64,000 bases of DNA, taken from positions 102,193-166,192 of the forward strand of contig ONFE01000002.1 in assembly GCA_900316985.1 (NCBI GenBank), in the 5' to 3' direction. This document shows positions 32,405 to 41,190 of this stretch, piece after piece. A model generated the notes under the pieces. It did not search any database. It was not told the DNA's origin and was given only the letters and a program-made list of their open reading frames with translations. The first letter of the stretch is position 1. The number at the start of each line of letters is the position of its first letter. This stretch comes from an uncultured Prevotellaceae bacterium. GTDB lineage: Bacteria > Bacteroidota > Bacteroidia > Bacteroidales > Bacteroidaceae. A program made the position numbers and the translations under genes.

Positions 32405-34558
32405 TTATTTCAAATTCTTAATGAAATGCTGAGCAATCTGACGAAGCAGATGGTTACGTGTGTTGCCACCGTTGATACTGTGATTACGATTGCGATAAAG
32501 ACGTTCAGAGAAGTCCTTGTCGGCTTGAACCAAAGCTTCTGCGTAATCAAAGGTATTCACAGGATGAACATTGTCATCTGCCGTTCCGTGGCATAACAGC
32601 AAGTCGCCATGCAATTTCTCCACTCGTTTGATAGGGTTGTCGTCATAGCCCATCCCATTTTCTTGAGGTGTCTGCATATAGCGTTCTGTATAAACGGTAT
32701 CATAGAATCGCCAGTCGGTAACTGGAGCCACAGCCACACCAGCACGGAATACTTCTCTACCCTCGCTCATAGACATCAGGGTGTTGAAGCCTCCGAAACT
32801 CCATCCCCATATACCTATGCGTTCTTTGTCAACATAGGGTAATGTTCCTAAATAGATGGCGGTTTCCACCTGATCTTTACTCTCCAGACGTCCCATCTTT
32901 CTGTAAATAGCCTTTTCAAACTCGGCTCCACGGCCTCCAGTTCCTCGACCATCCACACAGACTACGATAAAGCCTTCCTGCGCAAGATAGTTGTCAAACA
33001 TAGCGCCATTACCCATAGAACCGATGCGCCAAGAGTTGATGACCTGTTGAGAACCAGGGCCACTATACTGCCACATCACTACAGGATATTTCTTGGAAGA
33101 GTCGAAGTTTTTCGGGCGAATCATCACTCCGTTCAGTTCAACACCTTCTGAAATATTGAACTTAAAGAATTCTTTCTGAGGAACACCCAAACTGGCAATC
33201 TTCTTATTCAATTCATCATTGCCCTGCAGCTTCACTAATTCCTTACCTTTATTATTGCAAATACTATATTGATAAGGCGTATTAGCATCACTCCATGTCA
33301 GAATAAAATGGCTGAAATCTCGGCTGAAGATAGCGGAATTCCATCCGTCCTTCTGACTCAGGCAGCTGGTCTTACCTTTGCGGTCAGTAGCATACACCTC
33401 ACGATTCATAGGATTCTTGCCAGCAGCCTGATAATAGACTACGCCGCTCTTCTCGTCGTAGCCATAAACATCGGTCACTTCGCCTTGAATACTTGTCAAT
33501 TGTCCCAGTTGCATGCCATCTGGTTGATATAGATAGAGCTGCATGGAACCTGAACGGTCACTAGGTACAAGGATATAAGTGCTATCCACGAGGATATTCT
33601 CCATAGCTTCCTCCTTTACGTAGTTGTCTACTTTCTCCTTGATAAGCAGATTGCAAACCGTAGAACGGGTGTTACCGTCATAAAGGCAGAGTTCATCCTG
33701 ATGGCGGTTCATCGTATAAACCACGACATGGTCAGCTTCACGGGCCATCTTCAAACGGGGAATATAACCCTCCTTGGGAACCGGCACCTGAAGCGTACGC
33801 ATCTGCTTGCTCTGTATGTCATAGCTCCTTACGCTGACATCTGAATTCCTGGCACCAGCCACGGGATATTTGTATTCATAGTCATTCAGCCGGTAGTTCT
33901 CCACCTTTGACTCATCATAGCGAATCCAGCAAATCATTTGTCCGTCACTGGTAAATGTAAGTGCTGTGTTGAAACCGAATTCTTCTTCATTCACCCAGTC
34001 TGGTACGCCGTTTATGATCTCGTTACGCTTACCGTCTTTGGTCACCTGCGTCTCGGCATTGTCATAAAGCAAACGGATGAGGTAGATATTATTGTCGCGG
34101 ACAAAAGCAACGTTACGGCTGTCAGGACTCCATACGGGGGATTGCTGAGGGCCGAAGTCGCTCAATGGCTCCAGTACTCTCGACTGAATGTTATAGATGT
34201 AATAGTCTGCCGTGAAAGAACGACGGTAGATGCGCTTCACTTTGTTCCAAACCAGCATTCGGGTACCGTCAGGACTCATCTCATAGCCACTGATTTTGTC
34301 CACTTTGCCACGCAAAGTTTGGCTGACATCAAAGAGAATACGCGTTTGATTGCCTGATTTCAGAGAATACTCCACCACTTTTTTGCCCTCATTGTCGAGT
34401 ACGGCATAAGTATCGCCTCCGGCTAACATCGTCACTTCGCCTAAAGACTCAGCAGCATATTTGCCACTGGTAATATCCTTTATGTTAAGGCCCGACTGTG
34501 CTTCAGCCACCAATCCTGCCATCATTAAAAAACTCGCGATTATCAGATATTTCTTCAT
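32405..34558 (-). CDS. Dipeptidyl peptidase IV, S9 family
   Basis: From MKKYLIIASFLMMAGLVAEA (signal peptide) the product is 717 residues, the size of Porphyromonas and Prevotella DPP IV. The N-terminal part is a beta-propeller (residues about 80-430; MLVWNKVKRIYRRSFTADYY and SPDSRNVAFVRDNNIY). The catalytic domain has S587 in GIWGWSFGGFNTL, the Asp in HGTADDNVHP and H693 in NRNHSING. It removes X-Pro dipeptides from peptides in the periplasm. The in-frame extension to 34690 overlaps the divergent promoter region and is rejected. Confidence 0.94.
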   Translation of the reverse strand: MKKYLIIASFLMMAGLVAEAQSGLNIKDITSGKYAAESLGEVTMLAGGDTYAVLDNEGKKVVEYSLKSGNQTRILFDVSQTLRGKVDKISGYEMSPDGTRMLVWNKVKRIYRRSFTADYYIYNIQSRVLEPLSDFGPQQSPVWSPDSRNVAFVRDNNIYLIRLLYDNAETQVTKDGKRNEIINGVPDWVNEEEFGFNTALTFTSDGQMICWIRYDESKVENYRLNDYEYKYPVAGARNSDVSVRSYDIQSKQMRTLQVPVPKEGYIPRLKMAREADHVVVYTMNRHQDELCLYDGNTRSTVCNLLIKEKVDNYVKEEAMENILVDSTYILVPSDRSGSMQLYLYQPDGMQLGQLTSIQGEVTDVYGYDEKSGVVYYQAAGKNPMNREVYATDRKGKTSCLSQKDGWNSAIFSRDFSHFILTWSDANTPYQYSICNNKGKELVKLQGNDELNKKIASLGVPQKEFFKFNISEGVELNGVMIRPKNFDSSKKYPVVMWQYSGPGSQQVINSWRIGSMGNGAMFDNYLAQEGFIVVCVDGRGTGGRGAEFEKAIYRKMGRLESKDQVETAIYLGTLPYVDKERIGIWGWSFGGFNTLMSMSEGREVFRAGVAVAPVTDWRFYDTVYTERYMQTPQENGMGYDDNPIKRVEKLHGDLLLCHGTADDNVHPVNTFDYAEALVQADKDFSERLYRNRNHSINGGNTRNHLLRQIAQHFIKNLK

Positions 34559-34566
34559 AATGGGTG

Positions 34567-34574
34567 CAAAATTA
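34567..34574 (-). promoter_or_regulatory. -7 box of the DPP IV-ior operon
   Basis: TAATTTTG on the minus strand, 8 nt before the DPP IV ATG at 34558. Confidence 0.6.
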
Positions 34575-34586
34575 CGAATTTTTTGA

Positions 34587-34594
34587 TAACTTTG
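34587..34594 (+). promoter_or_regulatory. -7 box of the TIGR01212 radical SAM gene
   Basis: TAACTTTG, 26 nt before the ATG at 34621, back to back with the DPP IV promoter. Confidence 0.6.
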
Positions 34595-34620
34595 CAAGCC
34601 AATTGATATAAAAAGGTTTA

Positions 34621-35493
34621 ATGCAATACAACGATTTCGGCACTTGGCTGCGGAAACAGTTTCCTGACTTCCGGGTACAGAAGATTTCAATTGATGCAGG
34701 ATTCACTTGTCCTAATCGTGACGGAAGAATCTCTACGGGTGGTTGTACCTATTGTGACAACCGCACGTTTAATCCCTCTTATTGTGACCGCAACAAATCT
34801 ATCCGAGAGCAATTAAAAGAAGGGAAGAACTTCTTTAACCGTAAGTATAGCAATATGAAATATCTTGCATATTTTCAAGCATTTACCAACACATACGGAA
34901 GTGTCGATTTGTTAAAGCAAATGTATGAAGATGCCTTACAGGAAGAAGACATTGTAGGACTGGTAATCGGCACTCGTCCCGACTGTATTTCCACTCCCCT
35001 ACTCGACTACTTGGAACAACTTTCACGTCAGACTTTTCTCATCGTGGAATATGGCATTGAGAGTGCCAATAACGACACATTACGCAGAATTAACCGTGGT
35101 CATACCTTTGAATGTAGCAAAAAAGCCGTGGAAATGACTGCCGAACGTGGTATTTTAACTGGCGGACACATCATTCTTGGGCTGCCTGGAGAAGATCGCG
35201 AAGAAAGTTTACGACAAGCTCCCATCATCAGTAGCCTCCCGCTGAACATCCTGAAAATCCACCAGATGCAGATTATCAAGGGAACGCGACTGGCCGAAGA
35301 ATACCTGCAAAATCCTTTCCCTCTCTACACCGTGGAGGAATACGTGCGCCTGATAGCTGACTATATCTCATTGCTACGCAAGGACTTAGTGTTGGAACGC
35401 TTTGTCTCGCAGAGTCCTCCCGAACTGCTTATTGCTCCTCGCTGGGGATTGAAGAACTACCAGTTTGTGCATCTCCTGGAGGCGTTGGGTTAG
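34621..35493 (+). CDS. TIGR01212-family radical SAM protein (YhcC-like)
   Basis: The 290-residue product binds a [4Fe-4S] cluster through C30, C42 and C45 (FTCPNRDGRISTGGCTYCDN), the C-x11-C-x2-C spacing typical of TIGR01212/YhcC. Downstream marks include YFQAFTNTYG, GLVIGTRPDCI, IVEYGIESANNDTLRRINRGH and HIILGLPGEDRE. The family is linked to Elp3-like radical SAM enzymes; its substrate is unsettled. It has its own promoter, and the palindromic element follows it. Confidence 0.92.
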   Translation: MQYNDFGTWLRKQFPDFRVQKISIDAGFTCPNRDGRISTGGCTYCDNRTFNPSYCDRNKSIREQLKEGKNFFNRKYSNMKYLAYFQAFTNTYGSVDLLKQMYEDALQEEDIVGLVIGTRPDCISTPLLDYLEQLSRQTFLIVEYGIESANNDTLRRINRGHTFECSKKAVEMTAERGILTGGHIILGLPGEDREESLRQAPIISSLPLNILKIHQMQIIKGTRLAEEYLQNPFPLYTVEEYVRLIADYISLLRKDLVLERFVSQSPPELLIAPRWGLKNYQFVHLLEALG

Positions 35494-35796
35494 CGCCCTG
35501 GTTACGTTTAATCAGGCCATCTCGTGTGTTACGTTGTTACGGTGTTACAGTTCTCGAGAAGGGTATTCTAGTACTCGAATTACTTTCTATATTTATATAT
35601 ATATATATAAATATAGATATAATTTCAGACTTTCGCACAGTTGTTTTTATAACTGTAACGCTGTAACGCTGTAACGCCGAAATATCTTCGCAAAGTGTAA
35701 AGATAATGTTTTTGACCTGGAAACCATATACTTATGCTTTTTAACAGTTAAGTGGAATAGATTTAACAGATTTTTGCGGGATATGGAACCCGAAAT
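35494..35796. other. Non-coding region holding a large palindromic element
   Basis: This stretch between the radical SAM gene and the valS promoter holds no supportable gene. Short frames through it consist of the repeat arms. Its content is the repeat listed separately and a 3' AT-rich part. Confidence 0.7.
35526..35676. repeat. Opposed (GTTACNNT)3 / (GTAACGCT)3 arms around a 32-bp perfect palindrome
   Basis: Left arm 35526-35552 holds three 8-nt units GTTACGTT, GTTACGGT, GTTACAGT. Right arm 35651-35676 holds three units of GTAACGCT (starting AACTGTAACG). The arms are inverted relative to each other. Between them, 35586-35617 is an exact 32-bp palindrome of A/T-rich sequence (TCTATATTTATATATA and its complement). 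The whole block can form a cruciform or a long RNA hairpin. Confidence 0.88.
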
Positions 35797-35827
35797 TTTG
35801 CTCTCTCGCATTTTATTCGTACCTTTG
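35797..35827 (+). promoter_or_regulatory. Promoter of valS
   Basis: TTTG (35797-35800) and TACCTTTG (35820-35827) with 19-nt spacing; leader of about 40 nt to the ATG at 35873. It lies downstream of the in-frame codons at 35774, so those cannot be the start. Confidence 0.8.
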
Positions 35828-35872
35828 CAGCGTTTTAATCATTTGAACGTAACAAAACAACAAACAACGATA

Positions 35873-38569
35873 ATGGAATTAGCATCTAAGTATGATCCAC
35901 ATGCAGTGGAGTCAAAATGGTACCAGTATTGGTTAGACAACAAATTGTTCAGTTCTAAACCCGATGGACGTGAACCTTATACAATCGTTATTCCTCCCCC
36001 AAACGTGACGGGAGTACTTCACATGGGTCACATGCTGAACAACACCATACAAGACATCCTTGTGCGCCGTGCACGCATGGAAGGCAAGAATGCCTGCTGG
36101 GTGCCTGGAACTGACCATGCATCCATTGCTACAGAAGCCAAGGTCGTGAAGAAGCTGGCTGCTGAAGGCATCAAGAAGCACGACCTGACCCGCGAACAGT
36201 TCCTGGAGCACGCCTGGGACTGGACTCACGAGCACGGCGGCATCATCCTGAAGCAGCTGCGCCGGCTGGGTGCCTCGTGCGACTGGGACCGCACCGCCTT
36301 CACGATGGACGAGAAGCGTTCGGAGAGCGTCATCAAGGTCTTCGTTGACCTCTACAACAAAGGGCTGATCTATCGCGGCCTCCGCATGGTGAACTGGGAC
36401 CCGAAAGCGCTGACCGCCCTTTCTACCGAAGAGGTGATCTACAAGGAAGAGCAAAGCCACCTGTTCCACCTGAAATATTATGTAGATGGCCTAGTTGAAC
36501 TAGAGAATCTAGAAGAACTAGAAAACCAGGGCAACATCATCCACAAGGATGAGAAGGGCTATTACGCTGTTGTAGCCACTACGCGCCCTGAGACCATCAT
36601 GGGCGACACGGCCATGTGTATCAACCCCAAGGACCCGAAGAACCAGTGGCTCAAGGGCCGCAAGGTAATCGTACCGTTGGTTAACCGCGTGATTCCCGTG
36701 ATTGAGGACCGCTATGTGGATATCGAGTTCGGTACGGGTTGCCTGAAGGTCACTCCTGCCCACGATACCAACGACTACATGCTGGGTAAGACTCACAATC
36801 TGGAGACCATCGATATCTTCAATGCAGACGGTACTATCTCCGAGCAGAGCCCCATCTACGTGGGTATGGACCGTATGGACTGCCGCAAGCAGATTGCCAA
36901 AGATCTGCAGGAGGCTGGACTGATGGAGAAAATTGAGGATTATATCAATAAAGTGGGCTACTCTGAGCGCAATCCAGATACCGCCATTGAGCCCCGTCTC
37001 TCCCTGCAGTGGTTCCTTAAGATGCAGCACTTTGCCGACATCGCCCTGCCGCCGGTGTTAAACGGAGAATTGAAGTTCTATCCACAGAAATACGTAAACA
37101 CCTACAAGAATTGGCTTGAGAACATTCAGGACTGGTGTATCTCGCGTCAGTTGTGGTGGGGACACCGCATTCCTGCATATTATTATAATGAGGAAGGTGA
37201 CTTCGTGGTAGCCGAAACACGTGAGAAGGCGCTTGAACTGGCTCAGCAGAAAGACCCGAAGATTACGGATGCCGACCTGCGTCAGGAAGAGGATGCCCTC
37301 GACACCTGGTTCTCATCGTGGCTCTGGCCTGTCTCGCTGTTCGACGGAATCAACAACCCCAACAATGAGGAACTGAACTACTATTATCCCACCAACGACT
37401 TGGTGACCGGTCCCGACATCATCTTCTTCTGGGTGTCGCGCATGATTATGGCCGGCTATGAGTTTGTAGGCAAGATGCCTTTCAAGAACGTTTATTTCAC
37501 GGGTATCGTACGCGACAAGCTAGGACGCAAGATGTCGAAGTCGCTTGGCAACTCACCCGACCCCATCGAGCTTATCGAGAAATTCGGTGCCGATGGTGTA
37601 CGTATGGGTATGATGTTGTCTGCTCCTGCCGGAAACGATATCCTTTTTGACGAAGCCCTCTGCGAACAAGGCCGTAACTTCAATAATAAGATATGGAATG
37701 CCTTCCGTCTGGTGAAGCAGTGGCAGACAGCTGATATCGAGCAGCCACAAGCATGCAAGACAGCGGTCTCTTGGTTTGAGGCAAAACTCCAGGAAGTGAA
37801 CGCCGAACTGAAAGACCTCTTCTCAAAATACCGTATCTCTGAGGCTCTGATGGCCGTCTACCGTCTATTCTGGGATGAATTCTCCAGTTGGTATCTTGAG
37901 ATGGTGAAACCCGCTTATCAGCAGCCCATTGACCAACAAACCTATGATGCTACATTGAAGTTCTTTGAACAGTTGCTTGAAATGCTCCATCCGTTTATGC
38001 CGTTCATTACGGAAGAGCTCTGGCAGCATATCTACGACCGCAAGGAAGGTGAGAGCATTATGGTAAAGGTACTGGAAATCGCTGCACCTACAGAAGAAGG
38101 ACAAAAACTCGTAGCTGACATCGAACTTGTGAAGCAGATTACCTCTGGTGTTCGCGCCGTTCGCAATTCCAAGAATATCCCACAGAAAGACGCCCTTGAT
38201 TTGCAGATGGTGGGCAAGAATAACTTTGAGGCCTATAATGACGTCATCAAGAAGATGGCCAATCTGAAGACTATCACCGTTGTGGCCGAAAAGGCAGCAG
38301 ATGCTTCCGCCTTTATGGTAGGCACCGATGAGTTTGCCGTTCCCCTTGGCGATATGATTGATGTGGCTGCCGAGATTGAGAAGCAGGAGGCACAACTGAA
38401 GCATCTTGAAGGATTCCTGACGGGTGTGATGAAGAAACTCCAGAATGAACGCTTTGTTGCCAATGCCCCGGAAGCCGTTGTTGCCCTTGAACGAAAGAAA
38501 CAGAGCGACTCCGAGGAGAAGATTGCTGCGCTGAAAGAATCGATTGCCGAACTGAAAAAGAAACTTTGA
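35873..38569 (+). CDS. valS: Valyl-tRNA synthetase
   Basis: From [20 protein letters not shown] the product is 898 residues. Class I motifs are [14 protein letters not shown] (HIGH) and [14 protein letters not shown] (KMSKS). The CP1 editing domain includes [14 protein letters not shown] and [11 protein letters not shown]-terminal coiled coil (residues about 830-898) is typical of ValRS. In front of the editing domain there is an in-frame tandem insertion of four LEN-like tripeptides encoded by period-9 CTAG units. It charges and proofreads tRNA-Val. Confidence 0.95.
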   Translation: MELASKYDPHAVESKWYQYWLDNKLFSSKPDGREPYTIVIPPPNVTGVLHMGHMLNNTIQDILVRRARMEGKNACWVPGTDHASIATEAKVVKKLAAEGIKKHDLTREQFLEHAWDWTHEHGGIILKQLRRLGASCDWDRTAFTMDEKRSESVIKVFVDLYNKGLIYRGLRMVNWDPKALTALSTEEVIYKEEQSHLFHLKYYVDGLVELENLEELENQGNIIHKDEKGYYAVVATTRPETIMGDTAMCINPKDPKNQWLKGRKVIVPLVNRVIPVIEDRYVDIEFGTGCLKVTPAHDTNDYMLGKTHNLETIDIFNADGTISEQSPIYVGMDRMDCRKQIAKDLQEAGLMEKIEDYINKVGYSERNPDTAIEPRLSLQWFLKMQHFADIALPPVLNGELKFYPQKYVNTYKNWLENIQDWCISRQLWWGHRIPAYYYNEEGDFVVAETREKALELAQQKDPKITDADLRQEEDALDTWFSSWLWPVSLFDGINNPNNEELNYYYPTNDLVTGPDIIFFWVSRMIMAGYEFVGKMPFKNVYFTGIVRDKLGRKMSKSLGNSPDPIELIEKFGADGVRMGMMLSAPAGNDILFDEALCEQGRNFNNKIWNAFRLVKQWQTADIEQPQACKTAVSWFEAKLQEVNAELKDLFSKYRISEALMAVYRLFWDEFSSWYLEMVKPAYQQPIDQQTYDATLKFFEQLLEMLHPFMPFITEELWQHIYDRKEGESIMVKVLEIAAPTEEGQKLVADIELVKQITSGVRAVRNSKNIPQKDALDLQMVGKNNFEAYNDVIKKMANLKTITVVAEKAADASAFMVGTDEFAVPLGDMIDVAAEIEKQEAQLKHLEGFLTGVMKKLQNERFVANAPEAVVALERKKQSDSEEKIAALKESIAELKKKL
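36491..36526 (+). repeat. Four tandem 9-nt CTAG units inside valS
   Basis: CTAGTTGAA, CTAGAGAAT, CTAGAAGAA, CTAGAAAAC: CTAG recurs exactly every 9 nt at 36491, 36500, 36509, 36518. In frame this reads [12 protein letters not shown]. The CTA leucine codon is rare in the surrounding gene. Confidence 0.85.
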
Positions 38570-38571
38570 AA

Positions 38572-39810
38572 ATGATAAAGAAGATCCTTGGTTTGCTGAT
38601 TATTGTCATCGCGATGTCCTGTGCTATCGGTTGTTCTGAGGCTGAGGACATTGAGAGCATAAACAAACAGACTGTGTTTGTCTATATGCCCTGGACAGGG
38701 GCAGGCTCCAACCTCTACAATTATTTCACAACCAATCTGGACAGCATTTATAGTGCTATTAAGAAAAAAGGCGGTCTGGGTACAAGCAGGCTAGTGGTTT
38801 TCCTGAGTGAATCAGCAAGCAGGTCTTCTCTTTTCGAAGTGACTTACGACGGAAGCAATATCCAGAAGCAGACGCTGAAAGAGTATTCCGGTAATAGCTA
38901 CATCTCAACGGAAGGGCTCACACAACTGCTCAATGACGTGAAGGGCTATGCTTATGGTCTCAATTACGCTATGATCATCGGTAGTCACGGTGTGGGATGG
39001 ACATTCAAGGAAGACTGGACAGACTATCCTTACCGGGCCAAACCGTTCGACGGATCGATCTTTGAAGAAAGAATTCCCTATCAGAACTATCGTTATGGTG
39101 AAATGACCGATGCCCAAACACGGTTCTTTGGAAGTTTGTCAGATATGAATGACTATTCCATGAACGTGCCGACTCTAGCTGATGCGATCAAGGCAGCTGA
39201 CATGAAGATGCAGTACATCTATTTCGACGACTGTTATATGGCTAATGTGGAAGTGGCCTACGAACTCCGTGAGGTTACCAATTTCCTGGTCGCCTCCACA
39301 AGTGAGATGCTTGCCGCAGGTACTCCTTTTGCCTCTTCTTGGACCTATCTTGCCAGTCCCACTCCCAACTATTCGTCAATGGTAAGTACGTTTGTCGATT
39401 TCTATAACAAAACCGACTATCCCTATGCTACGCTCTCGGCCATTGACTGCCGCATCATGGATCAGTTGGCCCTGATGATGGCTGACATTAACAATCAATA
39501 CAAGTTTGATGCCACCAAACTTGAAAAGCTGCAAAGTTTAGATGGCTTCGCGCAGCCAATTTTCTATGACATGAAAAGCTATCTGGAGCATCTATGTCCT
39601 AACACGAATGACTACAAACAATTTTTGACAGTTCTTGATAAAGCAGTGCCCTACAAGAACCATACTGAGAAATATTATTCCTATATCTATAACGAACCGA
39701 TGACTTTCAACATTGAAACTTTCTCAGGCATCACCATTTCAGATCCCAGTCAGAATAATGTAGCCATGAAAGGAAAAGAAAAGACTTCATGGTGGAAAGC
39801 CACCCATTAA
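38572..39810 (+). CDS. Clostripain-family (C11) cysteine peptidase lipoprotein
   Basis: From the ATG at 38572 the product is 412 residues with a lipoprotein signal (lipobox AIGC, Cys21). The C11 catalytic dyad is H139 (AMIIGSHGVGW) and C221 (YIYFDDCYMANVEVAYELR), preceded by the family start FVYMPWTGAGSNLYNYF. Such enzymes cleave after Arg or Lys and sit on the cell surface or in the periplasm. It follows valS by 2 nt, an unusual pairing; an in-frame TTG inside the valS stop region is less likely as start. Confidence 0.9.
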   Translation: MIKKILGLLIIVIAMSCAIGCSEAEDIESINKQTVFVYMPWTGAGSNLYNYFTTNLDSIYSAIKKKGGLGTSRLVVFLSESASRSSLFEVTYDGSNIQKQTLKEYSGNSYISTEGLTQLLNDVKGYAYGLNYAMIIGSHGVGWTFKEDWTDYPYRAKPFDGSIFEERIPYQNYRYGEMTDAQTRFFGSLSDMNDYSMNVPTLADAIKAADMKMQYIYFDDCYMANVEVAYELREVTNFLVASTSEMLAAGTPFASSWTYLASPTPNYSSMVSTFVDFYNKTDYPYATLSAIDCRIMDQLALMMADINNQYKFDATKLEKLQSLDGFAQPIFYDMKSYLEHLCPNTNDYKQFLTVLDKAVPYKNHTEKYYSYIYNEPMTFNIETFSGITISDPSQNNVAMKGKEKTSWWKATH

Positions 39811-39818
39811 CCATCTTT

Positions 39819-40538
39819 CTACTCGTAATCATCAATTACATTGTTCATGAAATCCATCATGGGTTTGGCTACCTTGAAAACCTTCATGGCTTCATCGAGC
39901 CATTGATCACCTTCGAAGAAAGAATCAGGAACCATCTTCCAACAACAGTAATCCTTCATACGAAGGTATTGGATGAATTCATAGTCACGCGGAAAGCCTG
40001 AGGGAGCGGACTTCAGATGGCTGATGCCAAAGCCTTTCTTATCTATAGGCCACATCTCACTATCACCTTGATGAACATCTTCAGGACGACCGAAGAAATT
40101 GATGAACTTACGGCTCTCCACGATTTCCCGCCACGTTTCAATATTGGCCATAATCTCATTCCGGCAAGAAGTGAGGATATTCGTAGGCAACCAGTAACTG
40201 CCTACGGCCAGCATACAATTACCTGGCTCCAGATGAATATAGTATCCACCGTGAAGCGACTTCTTACCGTATGCAGAAATATAAGCACCGAGATGTCGCT
40301 TATAGGGAGACTTGTCTGGTGAGAATCGCGTGTCTCGATTGAAACGATAGACCGTATCCTTCACGGCTAAGTGGGCTATGCTCTCATCGAACTCAGCTAT
40401 GTGTCCGATGGCTTGAGCAATACCGTCATTGAAGCTTTTACGTACGGCATTATATTCGGCCTTGTTAGCATGAAACCATTCGCGGTTATTGTTAGCTGCA
40501 ATATCCTTTAGATATTTCAGAATTCTTTTTGTTTCCAC
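39819..40538 (-). CDS. DUF2461 (TIGR02453) family protein
   Basis: The likely start is a GTG at 40538, 4 nt after the nth stop, giving 239 residues (METKRILKYLKDIAANNNREWF). Family marks are the early FHANKAEYNAVR segment, RFNRDTRFSPDKSPYKRHLGAYIS and GGYYIHLEPGNCMLAVGSYW. No signal peptide. Function unknown. It is the last gene of a tightly packed minus-strand run starting at 44628. Confidence 0.87.
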   Translation of the reverse strand: METKRILKYLKDIAANNNREWFHANKAEYNAVRKSFNDGIAQAIGHIAEFDESIAHLAVKDTVYRFNRDTRFSPDKSPYKRHLGAYISAYGKKSLHGGYYIHLEPGNCMLAVGSYWLPTNILTSCRNEIMANIETWREIVESRKFINFFGRPEDVHQGDSEMWPIDKKGFGISHLKSAPSGFPRDYEFIQYLRMKDYCCWKMVPDSFFEGDQWLDEAMKVFKVAKPMMDFMNNVIDDYE

Positions 40539-40542
40539 CTTA

Positions 40543-41190
40543 TTATATTTTACTGTTATCAAGACGCTTCGGACAGAAACTGTCGAAGGGGCATTCATCA
40601 CATTTAGGCTGTCGGCTCTGACAGATGTAACGGCCATGCAGCAACAGCCAGTGATGTGCATCGGCACGTTTATCTTCAGGTATGTTCCTCTTCAACTCCT
40701 CCTCCACTTTTGCCGGAGTATTAGCCTTTGAAGAGACCAATCCCAACCGATGACTGACGCGAAACACATGAGTATCGACCGCTATGGCACTACGTCCGTA
40801 AGCCACTGCCTGAACCACATTCGCCGTCTTCCTGCCGACACCCGGAAGTTTTTGCAAATCCTCCATAGTATCAGGAACATCTCCACCGAACTCTTTCACC
40901 AGCATCTTCGACATTTCGGATAAATGCTTGGCTTTGGAGTTGGGATAACTCACGGAGCTGATCAGCGCGAAGATATCCTCCACATCAGCCTGTGCCATAG
41001 ATTTCGGGTCTGGATAATGACGAAAGAGCTCAGGTGTCACCTGATTGATTCGCTTATCGGTACACTGGGCACTGAGAACCGTAGCCACTAAAAGCTGAAA
41101 GACACTACCGAATTCGAGCTCGGTAGTGACTTTCGGCATCTTCTCGCTGAAATAAGCAAGAATGGTTTCGTAGCGCTGCTTTCTCAGCAT
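40543..41190 (-). CDS. nth: Endonuclease III
   Basis: From MLRKQRYETI the product is 215 residues. The helix-hairpin-helix LPGVGRKTANVV includes catalytic K121; D139 is in AVDTHVFRV. The [4Fe-4S] ligands C190, C197, C200, C206 have the standard C-x6-C-x2-C-x5-C spacing. It excises oxidised pyrimidines and nicks abasic sites. The start overlaps the end of the POT transporter gene by 7 nt; a GGAGAAGG sequence lies just upstream. Confidence 0.95.
   Translation of the reverse strand: MLRKQRYETILAYFSEKMPKVTTELEFGSVFQLLVATVLSAQCTDKRINQVTPELFRHYPDPKSMAQADVEDIFALISSVSYPNSKAKHLSEMSKMLVKEFGGDVPDTMEDLQKLPGVGRKTANVVQAVAYGRSAIAVDTHVFRVSHRLGLVSSKANTPAKVEEELKRNIPEDKRADAHHWLLLHGRYICQSRQPKCDECPFDSFCPKRLDNSKI

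Noticed and set aside
35465-35674. Short frame through the palindromic element
   Set aside because: Consists of repeat and AT-palindrome translation (YIYIYIYK); no homology.
38566-38571. TTG start of the C11 peptidase overlapping the valS stop
   Set aside because: The ATG at 38572 gives a complete lipoprotein signal; the TTG adds only MK.
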